DNA of 64,000 nucleotides from positions 11,630-75,629 of the forward strand of contig CAYMWF010000021.1 in assembly GCA_964394085.1 (NCBI GenBank), read 5' to 3'. This DNA comes from CAYMWF01 sp964394085 [NCBI: uncultured Gemmatimonadota bacterium] (lineage in GTDB: Bacteria > GCA-2686955 > CAYMWF01). Positions 1 through 8,399 of this stretch are shown here, one piece after another; position 1 is the stretch's first letter; each line of letters opens with the position of its first letter. The notes under the pieces are model-generated. The model ran no database searches. It saw nothing but the letters and a program-made list of their open reading frames with translations, and was not told the origin of the DNA. Position numbers and translations under genes: made by a program.

Positions 1-136
1 CTCAACTCACCAGCAGCAGGGTGAAGAGGGGCGAGACCTTGCGGATGTTCCTCCTCAGCTCATGCGGCTCTGCATCGGCGGCGAATCGGCTGAAGATATA
101 ATCGGGGATCTCGACCAGGCTCTGGCGACAATATAA
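1..136 (+). CDS. C-terminal end of a Cys/Met-metabolism PLP-dependent enzyme (partial)
   Basis: Only the last 45 codons are inside the window, read in the frame beginning at base 2 and ending at a TAA. The fragment contains a THQQ segment, then VPPQLMRLCIGGES and a terminal DIIGDLDQAL stretch. This matches the C-terminal arrangement of the O-acetylhomoserine sulfhydrylase / cystathionine gamma-synthase family, where TTHxQ, then PxLxRLSVGxE, then DxxxDLxQAL is typical. The family makes or breaks C-S bonds in methionine and cysteine metabolism using pyridoxal phosphate in the cytoplasm. The PLP lysine lies outside the window, so the exact member cannot be decided. It converges on the CotH gene, with 11 bases between the two stops. 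Confidence 0.72.
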   Translation, partial: STHQQQGEEGRDLADVPPQLMRLCIGGESAEDIIGDLDQALATI

Positions 137-147
137 CCTGCGCGTCT

Positions 148-3100
148 CTAGCTGCCGTTCGGCAATCCGGGAGAAGCCGGGTCGAATCGAACCCAGTCAG
201 GAGCGCCGTCTATCGATCTCCCTTCGGATATATCGGGATCCTGGGCTCCGAAAGTCCGGCCGTCGAGATATACGAACTCGCCGCCGATTTTCAGAAACAG
301 CCCCAGTTCTTCACCGTCGCCGCTCAGCTTGAACGGGCAATGGAGCGGACCCTGCTCCGTGTCCCCGTCCGCCCATATGAGCAAGTGTCCGCCTGCGGGG
401 ATAACCACGTCCGGCAGTAGAAACTTGCCAGGTTCACTCAAGTCATCAGTGATGTAACACCGTGTGGAACGCAGGTCTCTATCCTCGCCGTTGAAAAGCT
501 CGATCCAATCGTCGTACTCATCGAATTCATCCATTATGCAACCGTCATTGATCGCCATGAATTCGTTAAGCACCAGCCGGACTGGAGCAGTTTCCTGGAC
601 CAAGATGCTCGTCTCCCCGGTCTGGATAACTGCGCCGTCCTCTTTTTCCGCCCAGACGATGAAATCGACACTCCCCCTGAGAAGTTTTTCATGCACCGGC
701 ACCGTCAGCTCAACAGTCGTTTCGGATAGCGGTGGAACAGATAGGGCGCCGAGCTCCTCATTTCCCTTGTGAGGGCGCCTCAGCCCTATACCGAACCTGA
801 AAAAATATGACAGGTCGATAGAAACCAGGCTGTCTGCCCTGTTCGCAACGGTAATCTCGAACGTTGCGTCATCCCCTGGCTGGACGGTATCCGATTCGCT
901 TGCCACATCTATGACGACCGGGGATATCCATTCATTCGGCTCTCCCGGGGAAGGAAGCTCAAGGTAATCGAAAAAGTATCCCGCGTCCCTGTACCGCCCA
1001 AACGATTCATCGACGAGACCGTGTTTATAATGAAGGCTGTCACATGGATTTTCGAATTCATTACCGGGGTCCAGCAGCATCAGAACCCCACCATCCGGAC
1101 TGGGAACAAGGGAAGAATGATATTGACCTTCCCAGGTTTCCCCGTCGAGCCAGACAATCAGGTGCTCACGTGGATTCATCGTCGCCCCGGATGCGAAGTA
1201 CCATTCAGTCTCACCGTCCGACAGCAGCATCCCGGCCAGCGATATATTACTGTCGGAATCGTTATAGATTTCGACCCACGGATCGAAATCGCCCGCCTCG
1301 TCTTCGATAACGCTTTCATTCTGAAGGCATATTTCATTCAGATAGAGCTCCACGGACGGCGGAGGTACGAAACCGGGAAGTCTACCCTTGATGTAACTTT
1401 TACGATCCTTCAGGAAAACCAGCATGCGCTGAGGCGCCATTTCAAACTGCAGGTTCTTCTCGAAAGTGGTTTTTCGATAATCCCTTCTTCCGTCCAGCCG
1501 GATCGAATCGGCGGCGGCGACAATCGTTGCTCCGGTGTTCTGGAAAACAAAATGGTCATCGATTAGAGATTTCAGTATCAGCCCGTACCGTCTTCTCAAT
1601 TGCGGCTCATTCAATATCTTGTCCCAGAACGGATTGACGACTTCTGCCACCCCGTGCGGGTGTTCATGGGTGCCGTAATCAATAGGTAAATCGGCTTGTA
1701 TTACACCGAAGCACAGGTCCAGATCCCAGGGAAGAAACTTCCATAAACCGTCATCAACGCTGTGATACAGGTAGTGATTCTGATCTATGAAATCAGGATT
1801 TCCCAGTGCCATCTGGGCAGCGTACCAGGTCAGGCATTCTTCAACATCGAAATAATTCGACAGCAGATCTCTGAACCGGTCTCCGTTGGTCCAGTTGATC
1901 ATCTCGGTCAATTCGATAATATCACGGTAAGAACCCTGTTCGTTCGTCTCTTTCTCGAAACATCGCCTGTATGTGGTAGCGTAAGGACTCGCGGGGAAAG
2001 TCCCGTAGCATTTGTAGATATTCGCATTACCGTCAAGACCGTGATTTTCGAGAAAAAAAGCATCCACCTGCTCTATTCTGGTAAATACTCCCTGAAACAT
2101 CCCGTTTCGCCAGAGAAGACGAAACGCCGCTTCAGACGCCGGCAGCCCGATATCACGAAAGAACCTGAATGCGCAATGTTCCCTGATCATCGATGTTTCG
2201 GTGCTTGCTTTCAGGTTTATTCTTTCTGCTGACAGCTCCGGAACATACCCGCCGAATTTGAATTTATGCCCTTTTTTGTGCCATTCCCTCGAAGTCCTGC
2301 CACGATACCTGAGTTCAGCGGCAATCAAACCGCTGCCTTCTCCTTCAAAAACAACGGGTACATACTCATCACTGAAAACATGGGTATTGAGGTAGGCCAG
2401 GTCCTCCTCGGTGATATAAAAATCATAAGAGGGCACCTGGGAAGCGTGTTTTCCGACCGGAACAGCCGTCAGTGGGGAGGTGAAAGAACTCTCGTTTCCG
2501 AATAGATCCACCGCCGATATTCTGTACTTGTAGGTAACCCCCTCATCGACCTCATTATCGATGAACCGCGGCGTTCTTACCGGGATTTCATTCTGCAGGA
2601 TATAATTCGAATCGAACGCTTTTCTGTATATGTTGAATCCCTCTATATCTTCAGCGGAATGAACATCCCATGAAAGGATGTTCTCGCCATACCCGCCTTC
2701 GATATCGACATTTGTCGGTTTCGAAGGCGGTGTGGAATTCGGCGTCACACTGTGAACGGAAATGCTCGAGATGCATGTTTCCCCTGAATCGGCACTGAAA
2801 ACCACATCCAGGCAGTCATCCGTCAGTGTCGTCAGAAACCGGTATTCAATTGCATAGTTGCTCTCCACCTCCGTCCAGATATCGAGATCTTCCAGCCAAT
2901 GGTTTCCCTCTATCCAGACATCCTGTACGCGCTGCCCTTTCCAATCGTGCTCACTCTCGACAAACCCCATTTTTACAATGTACATCCCCTGGGGTATCTC
3001 GAAACAGTATTTCTCCACTCCGACTCTGCAGGTTCTGTAAAGCTCCGGGTCTTCATCTCCACCTATATTGACGTGGCTTTCATCCCGCCAGGGAGCCCCT

Positions 3101-3291
3101 CCCACGGCTCCGCCCCCGCTGCCCGGCTCATATTCCCGATCGGCAAAGTACAGTATCCCGTTACCACCCCTGTATCTCAATGTATCCCCGCAATTGAACC
3201 CAACGTTCAATGCATCGGTTTCAATCGGTGTTAATAACAGGAGAAACAGAACCCCTGTTATTGCGCTATTGTATAGCTTTTTCAGTATCAA
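148..3291 (-). CDS. Secreted CotH-kinase / lamin-tail multidomain protein
   Basis: A 1047-residue exported protein. The N-terminus has a basic start and a hydrophobic run (about residues 8-22), a signal peptide. Next come a malectin-like carbohydrate-binding region (about 28-185), a fibronectin-III-like domain (about 190-275), and a CotH region (about 300-640) with the conserved ELRYRGRTS start and the LPWDLDLCFG metal-binding motif. Two lamin-tail domains follow (about 655-770 and 930-1047), each opening with an L-NE-(I/F) motif. CotH proteins are secreted atypical kinases, first known from Bacillus spore coat; lamin-tail domains are common in surface proteins of environmental bacteria. The start is TTG, with AGAGGA about 9 bases upstream. 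CotH genes often sit near VTC and DUF4956 genes; here those are about 27 kb away. Substrate unknown. Confidence 0.85.
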   Translation of the reverse strand: MILKKLYNSAITGVLFLLLLTPIETDALNVGFNCGDTLRYRGGNGILYFADREYEPGSGGGAVGGAPWRDESHVNIGGDEDPELYRTCRVGVEKYCFEIPQGMYIVKMGFVESEHDWKGQRVQDVWIEGNHWLEDLDIWTEVESNYAIEYRFLTTLTDDCLDVVFSADSGETCISSISVHSVTPNSTPPSKPTNVDIEGGYGENILSWDVHSAEDIEGFNIYRKAFDSNYILQNEIPVRTPRFIDNEVDEGVTYKYRISAVDLFGNESSFTSPLTAVPVGKHASQVPSYDFYITEEDLAYLNTHVFSDEYVPVVFEGEGSGLIAAELRYRGRTSREWHKKGHKFKFGGYVPELSAERINLKASTETSMIREHCAFRFFRDIGLPASEAAFRLLWRNGMFQGVFTRIEQVDAFFLENHGLDGNANIYKCYGTFPASPYATTYRRCFEKETNEQGSYRDIIELTEMINWTNGDRFRDLLSNYFDVEECLTWYAAQMALGNPDFIDQNHYLYHSVDDGLWKFLPWDLDLCFGVIQADLPIDYGTHEHPHGVAEVVNPFWDKILNEPQLRRRYGLILKSLIDDHFVFQNTGATIVAAADSIRLDGRRDYRKTTFEKNLQFEMAPQRMLVFLKDRKSYIKGRLPGFVPPPSVELYLNEICLQNESVIEDEAGDFDPWVEIYNDSDSNISLAGMLLSDGETEWYFASGATMNPREHLIVWLDGETWEGQYHSSLVPSPDGGVLMLLDPGNEFENPCDSLHYKHGLVDESFGRYRDAGYFFDYLELPSPGEPNEWISPVVIDVASESDTVQPGDDATFEITVANRADSLVSIDLSYFFRFGIGLRRPHKGNEELGALSVPPLSETTVELTVPVHEKLLRGSVDFIVWAEKEDGAVIQTGETSILVQETAPVRLVLNEFMAINDGCIMDEFDEYDDWIELFNGEDRDLRSTRCYITDDLSEPGKFLLPDVVIPAGGHLLIWADGDTEQGPLHCPFKLSGDGEELGLFLKIGGEFVYLDGRTFGAQDPDISEGRSIDGAPDWVRFDPASPGLPNGS

Positions 3292-3326
3292 AGTGTCGTC
3301 CTCTGATGCATTCCGTTTTCAGAACC

Positions 3327-3350
3327 TGCCTGTTTCTTCAGAAACAGGCA
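3327..3350. other. Perfect 10-bp hairpin in the CotH leader
   Basis: Arms TGCCTGTTTC and GAAACAGGCA close a 4-base TTCA loop. It lies between the tsaC stop and the CotH start, 35 bases upstream of the latter. Neither side carries a T-tract, so a standard intrinsic terminator is doubtful. A transcript-end or leader structure is possible. Confidence 0.4.
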
Positions 3351-3480
3351 ACCATTAGATTGAGTTCCCAGATCAATACGTCCGACATGTTGTATACTAT
3401 ATCTTACAGTTCTGGTGTTATATCGTAACCCTGGTTCCAGATTCATGTCAAGTCTGTCCTGGGTGGGATTTCGGGGAAAT

Positions 3481-4119
3481 TTACCAGTATTCACCCAGGG
3501 CTTCTTCGATGATTGAGCGGGAGACAGCACCGGCTCTGTGAATAAGCGGGGGATCAACGGTCAGATCCACGATGCTGGACGGGGTCGTCCGTGTCAATTC
3601 TCCGGCATCGATCATAAATTCCACATCAGCGCCGAACCGTTTCCAGATTTCTTCAGGTGCAATCAGGGGAGACTCCCCTGAGCGGTTGACACTTGTCGAA
3701 ACCACGAGACCGTCAAGTTCGGCGCAAACAGCGGAAGCGATGCCTTCCGGTGGAACTCTGATACCTATTTTACCTTCAGGACTCGTCGTAAATGACGGCG
3801 CGCGATGAGAAGCATGCAGAAGCACACTTACGGGGCCGGGCCAGCAGCGGTTCAAGAAATTCACCACTCTTTCGTCCAGCACATCGGCATACCGTCGAAC
3901 CATCTCCATATTCTGTGCAAGCAGGAGGAAAGGTATGTTATGTTCTCTGCCTTTGAATCTTCTTATTCGCAGCAACGTTTCGTAGTTTTCGGCGTCGGCG
4001 CTGAAACCGTAAAGCGTTTCCGTCGGCAGTATAATCACCCCCCCTTCACGCAGGGCATTTACGACGGAAATCAAATCCTTTTGTGAAATAGAACCTTTCT
4101 TTGAATAAATCCGGCTCAT
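3481..4119 (-). CDS. tsaC: L-threonylcarbamoyladenylate synthase (Sua5/YciO/YrdC family)
   Basis: A 212-residue protein of the YrdC fold. It makes threonylcarbamoyl-AMP from threonine, bicarbonate and ATP, the first step of t6A37 formation on ANN-decoding tRNAs. Seen: the GGVIILPTETLYG motif near residues 27-39, the IRRFKGREHN-type KxR segment, an internal HR-P segment, and the SSIVDLT motif near residue 180 that lines the nucleotide pocket. The length fits the short TsaC form without the extra Sua5 domain. The ATG has no clear ribosome-binding site, and a terminator-like hairpin lies just upstream, so translation may be leaderless-like or depend on read-through from the HU gene. Confidence 0.92.
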   Translation of the reverse strand: MSRIYSKKGSISQKDLISVVNALREGGVIILPTETLYGFSADAENYETLLRIRRFKGREHNIPFLLLAQNMEMVRRYADVLDERVVNFLNRCWPGPVSVLLHASHRAPSFTTSPEGKIGIRVPPEGIASAVCAELDGLVVSTSVNRSGESPLIAPEEIWKRFGADVEFMIDAGELTRTTPSSIVDLTVDPPLIHRAGAVSRSIIEEALGEYW

Positions 4120-4166
4120 GAATAAATTAAAAACAGCTCCGCGCCGTAATGGAACCCGGAGCTGTT
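4120..4166 (-). terminator. Intrinsic-terminator-like hairpin between HU and tsaC
   Basis: Read on the minus strand, arms AACAGCTCC and GGAGCTGTT (perfect 9 bp, 17-base loop) are followed by TTTTTAATTTATTC, which runs straight into the tsaC ATG. It should end HU transcription. Its position directly against the next start codon leaves no room for a separate tsaC promoter downstream of it. Confidence 0.6.
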
Positions 4167-4336
4167 CCCTGGTAGAACTTTGGGATTATTCTGCCGCAGG
4201 AAACCGACCTGTCTTATTAATGCTGCAAAATACAACAAAAATGTAAAACGGTCCTGTGAGCAAAATTGTTTCGATTGTCCGATAAACGAACAATCTATTG
4301 TTGAGTTTCTGAAACCGAATCAGAAATATTTTCAGC

Positions 4337-4612
4337 TTACTTGTTCAGCGTCTCTTTGAGCACCTTACCTGGACGGAATTTTGCCACGACCTTTTTCGGA
4401 ATCTGAATCTGCTCGCCCGTCTTCGGGTTGCGGCCTGTTCTTGCTTCCCTGACGGTCGTTGTGAAAGATCCGAAACCGGGGATGCTGACGGTATCGCCAT
4501 TGGCCAGGGTATTCGTGATGCTGGCGATGACGGTATCGAGTGATGTCGCTGCATCGGTTTTCTTGATGTTTGAGGCGTTTGCGATCTTCTTGATCAGTTC
4601 CTGCTTGTTCAT
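4337..4612 (-). CDS. hup: HU-family histone-like DNA-binding protein
   Basis: A 91-residue protein of exactly HU size. It starts MNKQELI, has the GFGSF turn near residue 46, and carries the beta-arm signature ARTGRNPKTGE before the FRPGK motif near the C-terminus. HU dimers bend and compact DNA in the nucleoid. The start has GGAGG eight bases upstream. It stands alone, with a terminator hairpin downstream and a 169-base gap upstream. HU and IHF paralogues are hard to separate, but the pattern fits HU. Confidence 0.95.
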   Translation of the reverse strand: MNKQELIKKIANASNIKKTDAATSLDTVIASITNTLANGDTVSIPGFGSFTTTVREARTGRNPKTGEQIQIPKKVVAKFRPGKVLKETLNK

Positions 4613-4781
4613 GTGCTATTCCTCCACTTGCGAATGTGATAGCCTTCACACCGGTACCGGCAAGCCAAGGGGGCAGCAGCCTGCATCGGTATGACTATTC
4701 GGAATTAGAGGCACTCTAGGAGATTTCAAACCTTCATTCAAGTAAAAAAAAGCCTTTTCCCCCTATAAACACTAAAAAAAT

Positions 4782-6233
4782 TCAATTTTTGTCCAACCCT
4801 GCTTCATCCAGCATTTCAGAAAGTAATCTGTTCACGATCGTCGGGTCGGCCATACCTTTTGTCCGTTTCATCACCTGACCGACAAAAAAACCGAAAATGC
4901 GCTTCTTGCCGCTGACATATTCATCCCTTTGTTCGGGATGCTTCGCTAGAATTTCAAGAACGACTTTTTTCAGGATGTCTTCATCGGTAATCCTGCCGAA
5001 TCCCTCATCACTTATCACCGATTCAGCGGTCCGCCCATCCGCGGCCATCAGTTCCAGAATCCTGCAGGCCAGACTCCCGGACACAACACCTTTGTCCACA
5101 AGTAATAGCAAATCCACCAGTTTCACGGGTGTAACCGGAAACCTGTCAATAGACTCTCCCCTCTCTTTCAGCAGATGCATCACGTAACCGCGAATCCAGT
5201 TTACGGCGACTTCCACCTTGCCATACCGGGATACGACGATTTCAAAATAATCACCGGTTTCGATTGATTGAGAAAGCAACCCGGCGGCTGCAGGATCGAG
5301 ACCGTATTCCTCCTGAAATCTTCGCTCTTTCTGCAACGGCAGTTCCGGCATCCGCTTTTCAATCCGCTTTCGCCATGAATCTCCAACAGTCAGTACGGGA
5401 AGATCGGGCTCGGGAAAGTACCTGTAATCATACGCCTCCTCTTTCGAGCGCATCGGAAACGTTTGCCCCCGTTTTTCATCCCATAGCATTGTCTGTCTGG
5501 CAACCGCCTTCTTTTTTTTAATTAAACGGCTTTGCCTTTCGCGTTCGAAATTCAGCGCCTTTTCAACGGCTGAAAAAGAATTCATGTTCTTCAATTCCGT
5601 GGCGGTACCGTAGTTGTCCCGCCCTTCCGGTGTAACAGACAGATTGGCGTCGCACCTCAAAGAACCTTCCTCCATGTTACCATCGCAGATACCCAGGTAA
5701 CGCACCAATTGACGCAACCTGGATAAAAATCTGCGCGCTTCCCCGGGGGATTCGAAAAAAGGTTCGGTTACAATTTCAGCCAGCGGAACACCGCAACGGT
5801 TCATATCAACGAGGGAGTCGCCCCCCGCATCCGCGTCACGCAGGTGGAGCATTTTGCCGGCATCTTCTTCCATGTGGACGCGCCTTATCCCGATCGCGGC
5901 GCCTTCCGCATACTCGAATTCCCCCGCTCCGGCGAGCGGTGCGGCAAACTGTGTAATCTGGTATCCTTTGGGCAGATCCGGATAGAAGTAGTTCTTTCTG
6001 GCGAATCTTGATGACCTGTTTATACGGCATCCCAGGGCTGCGGCAAGCAGAATCGTCTGTTCTACTGCTTCGGGATTCAGTACCGGCAGCGCACCGGGTA
6101 AACCAAGACAAACAGGACATACCTGGGAGTTCGGCGCCCCCCCGAATTTGTATTCACAGCCGCAAAAGATCTTTTGTCTCGTCTTCAGCTGCACATGGAT
6201 TTCCAGCCCTATAGCCGTGCGGTACTCATCCAC
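4782..6233 (-). CDS. gatB: Asp-tRNA(Asn)/Glu-tRNA(Gln) amidotransferase subunit B
   Basis: A 483-residue GatB, the tRNA-binding and kinase subunit that activates mischarged Glu-tRNA(Gln) or Asp-tRNA(Asn) for amidation. Seen: the opening AIGLEIHVQL motif, Cys-rich zinc-site positions (CGCEY near 24-28 and CPVCLGLPG near 39-47), the YPDLPKGYQITQ motif, the RVHMEEDAGK motif, and the C-terminal YqeY-like tail with the IFGFFVGQVMK motif. It starts with GTG and follows gatA after 133 bases. With gatA and gatC it implies an indirect route for Gln and/or Asn charging in this organism. Confidence 0.97.
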   Translation of the reverse strand: MDEYRTAIGLEIHVQLKTRQKIFCGCEYKFGGAPNSQVCPVCLGLPGALPVLNPEAVEQTILLAAALGCRINRSSRFARKNYFYPDLPKGYQITQFAAPLAGAGEFEYAEGAAIGIRRVHMEEDAGKMLHLRDADAGGDSLVDMNRCGVPLAEIVTEPFFESPGEARRFLSRLRQLVRYLGICDGNMEEGSLRCDANLSVTPEGRDNYGTATELKNMNSFSAVEKALNFERERQSRLIKKKKAVARQTMLWDEKRGQTFPMRSKEEAYDYRYFPEPDLPVLTVGDSWRKRIEKRMPELPLQKERRFQEEYGLDPAAAGLLSQSIETGDYFEIVVSRYGKVEVAVNWIRGYVMHLLKERGESIDRFPVTPVKLVDLLLLVDKGVVSGSLACRILELMAADGRTAESVISDEGFGRITDEDILKKVVLEILAKHPEQRDEYVSGKKRIFGFFVGQVMKRTKGMADPTIVNRLLSEMLDEAGLDKN

Positions 6234-6366
6234 TGCCTATCGCTCCGAGAATCCGGTCATTCGGCATATAAAGGATACTGTCATGGTTTCACCGGGTTTT
6301 CTTTTTCATCATCAGGAACCGGTGTAAAAACTGAATAAATTCCGATTCCTGTTCTCTTCTGTTGGT

Positions 6367-7851
6367 TCACCGAGCAGGTTTCAGATTCCCGGGCATGGGC
6401 GCGACCAGGTTCTTTAACCCGGTGGCCTGCTCCATGGCCGCGGCAACCCTGAGAAGAAGCCCCTCTTCGTAGTCGTTCCCGAAAAACTGCACCCCGACGG
6501 GGAGGCTCGCCCGAGTGAATCCGCATGGTATCGAGATCCCGGGGTTGCCCGCCAGATTCAGACACAAAGTAAAAATATCCGCAAAATACATCTGGAGGGG
6601 ATCATCGATCTTTTCACCCAGTCTGAATGCCGGAACAGGTGATACAGGCGCCATTAGCAGATCGACCCCTTCGAACGCTTTTCTGAAATCCTGCCGGACG
6701 AGCGTTCGTACTTTACAGGCTTTCAAATAATACTCATCATAATATCCCGATTTGAGAGCATACGTGCCTATCAGGATACGACGCTTGACTTCCCTGCCGA
6801 ATCCTGCCGCTCGTGTCTCGAGGTACATATTTTCCAGGTTTCCGCCTTCTCCGATCCTTGTTCCGAACTTCACGCCATCATACCTGGCCAGGTTCGATGA
6901 GCACTCCGAAGGAGCGATAAGATAATAAGCTGGAAGTGAATAATCAACGTGGGGAAGCGATATTTCCTGAACTGAAGCGCCGTTCTCCTCCGCTGAGCCG
7001 ACAGTTCGTTCGAAGCATTCCCTGACCTCATCATCCATCTCGACGGTAAGAAACTCGCGCGGTATACCGATTCGCAACCCCTTGAACCCACCGCTCAAAT
7101 GTCTCTCATACTCCGGGACGCTCTCACGTCCGCATGTGGCATCAGCGGGATCATCACCTGCGAAAACACCAAGGAACCGTCCCGCATCGCGGGCAGTCCT
7201 TGCCAGCGGCCCGATCTGGTCCAGGGAAGAGGCGAAAGCTACGAGCCCGTACCGTGAAACACGCCCATAGGTCGGCTTCAGCCCCACGAGACCGCAGAAC
7301 CCTGCCGGCTGCCTGATGGAACCGCCCGTATCCGAGCCCAGCGCCAGGGGGGCCACGCCCGACGCGACCGCCGCCGCGGACCCGCCCGAAGAACCGCCGG
7401 GAACCCTTTCCGGCGCCCATGGATTCCTCGTCGGCTCATAAGCTGAATTCTCGGTGGACGAGCCCATCGCGAATTCATCAAGATTCGATTTACCGAGGAT
7501 GACCATCCCGGCCGCCTTGATTCGTCGAACGACCGTTGCGTCATATGGCGGGATCCAGCCCTCGAGTATTTTCGATCCGCATGTATTGGGTAAACCTTCA
7601 GCGCATATATTGTCTTTTATAACGACAGGAACTCCTGCCAGGCATCCAGTTTCTTTGTCCTTTTGCCTTTTTCGATCGACATCGGCAGCACTCCGAAGAG
7701 CACCCTCCGGATCCAGGTGCAGGAATATGTTAAGAAGGTTGTCGGATTTCTCCGCGGCATCAAGTGCGGCCCGGCAGATTTCCACCGCTGAAAATGAGCC
7801 CTTCCTTATACCATCGGCGATTTCAACGGCGGAAAGGTTCCGGTAATTCAA
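6367..7851 (-). CDS. gatA: Asp-tRNA(Asn)/Glu-tRNA(Gln) amidotransferase subunit A
   Basis: A 494-residue amidase-signature enzyme that releases ammonia from glutamine and passes it to GatB. The Ser-cis-Ser-Lys triad is intact: Lys79 in VVIKDN, Ser154 in PGGSSGG and Ser178 in GSDTGGS, the numbering familiar from characterised GatA proteins. The GGSSGGSAAAVA amidase core is complete. The start is TTG and overlaps the gatC stop as TTGA, so translation is coupled to gatC. Confidence 0.97.
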   Translation of the reverse strand: MNYRNLSAVEIADGIRKGSFSAVEICRAALDAAEKSDNLLNIFLHLDPEGALRSAADVDRKRQKDKETGCLAGVPVVIKDNICAEGLPNTCGSKILEGWIPPYDATVVRRIKAAGMVILGKSNLDEFAMGSSTENSAYEPTRNPWAPERVPGGSSGGSAAAVASGVAPLALGSDTGGSIRQPAGFCGLVGLKPTYGRVSRYGLVAFASSLDQIGPLARTARDAGRFLGVFAGDDPADATCGRESVPEYERHLSGGFKGLRIGIPREFLTVEMDDEVRECFERTVGSAEENGASVQEISLPHVDYSLPAYYLIAPSECSSNLARYDGVKFGTRIGEGGNLENMYLETRAAGFGREVKRRILIGTYALKSGYYDEYYLKACKVRTLVRQDFRKAFEGVDLLMAPVSPVPAFRLGEKIDDPLQMYFADIFTLCLNLAGNPGISIPCGFTRASLPVGVQFFGNDYEEGLLLRVAAAMEQATGLKNLVAPMPGNLKPAR

Positions 7852-8177
7852 TCGAGATCCCCCGCGTCATTCTCGGGTTCGGCAGGCATCACCGGTGGAA
7901 CCCTGAAATACCCTCTCAGGACCGAAGGAGCATTCTTCAGGAACGATCCTTCATCGATACTTCTTTTTTTTCTTACCTCGCGGAGCGGCGTGCGAGCAGC
8001 TTCCACGTGAAAGTCAGGTTCAATTCCTTCCGTATCCAACTCACGGATTCTGTCGAAAAATTTTATCAACCGTGCAACTTCACTGGTAAGAATGAGCATT
8101 TCTTTCTCATCCACCGGTAATTTTGCCAGTATCCCCGACTGCTCAATTACTTTTTCAGGCTTTTTGGGATTGTTCAT
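7848..8177 (-). CDS. gatC: Asp-tRNA(Asn)/Glu-tRNA(Gln) amidotransferase subunit C
   Basis: A 109-residue GatC, the belt subunit wrapping GatA and GatB. The family pattern of two helices (LAKLPVDEKEMLILTSEV, then LIKFFDRIRELDTEGIEP) is followed by the RTPLREVRKK stretch and the PSVLRGYFRVPPV tail that threads between the other subunits. I chose the internal ATG beginning MNNPKKP; a longer frame upstream has no family similarity. gatC heads the gatC-gatA-gatB unit. Confidence 0.92.
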   Translation of the reverse strand: MNNPKKPEKVIEQSGILAKLPVDEKEMLILTSEVARLIKFFDRIRELDTEGIEPDFHVEAARTPLREVRKKRSIDEGSFLKNAPSVLRGYFRVPPVMPAEPENDAGDLD

Positions 8178-8399
8178 CGACTCGGCCCTTTTAAGGCGGG
8201 TTGCAGAGCCGGTTAAAGAACTAAGGAAGTGGCCGATGCCGGATCGAAAAAGATGACATATAGAAGCCGGGGAGCGATCCACCGGGGCTTTCCTATCACC
8301 GGTTCTTTTTCGATAACGGTGATGCTCCGTGGGTTTGCCTCGTCAAGAGCTTCACGAAATTCGCAGGGAAACAAAAAGGGAAGAGAGTTTAACAGTACC

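Noticed and set aside
3288-3557. An 89-codon minus-strand frame between tsaC and the CotH gene
   Set aside because: It overlaps the end of tsaC in another frame, covers the leader hairpin and shows no family similarity.
4737-4790. A/T-rich stretch after gatB as a terminator
   Set aside because: There are A and T tracts but no GC-rich stem of useful length.
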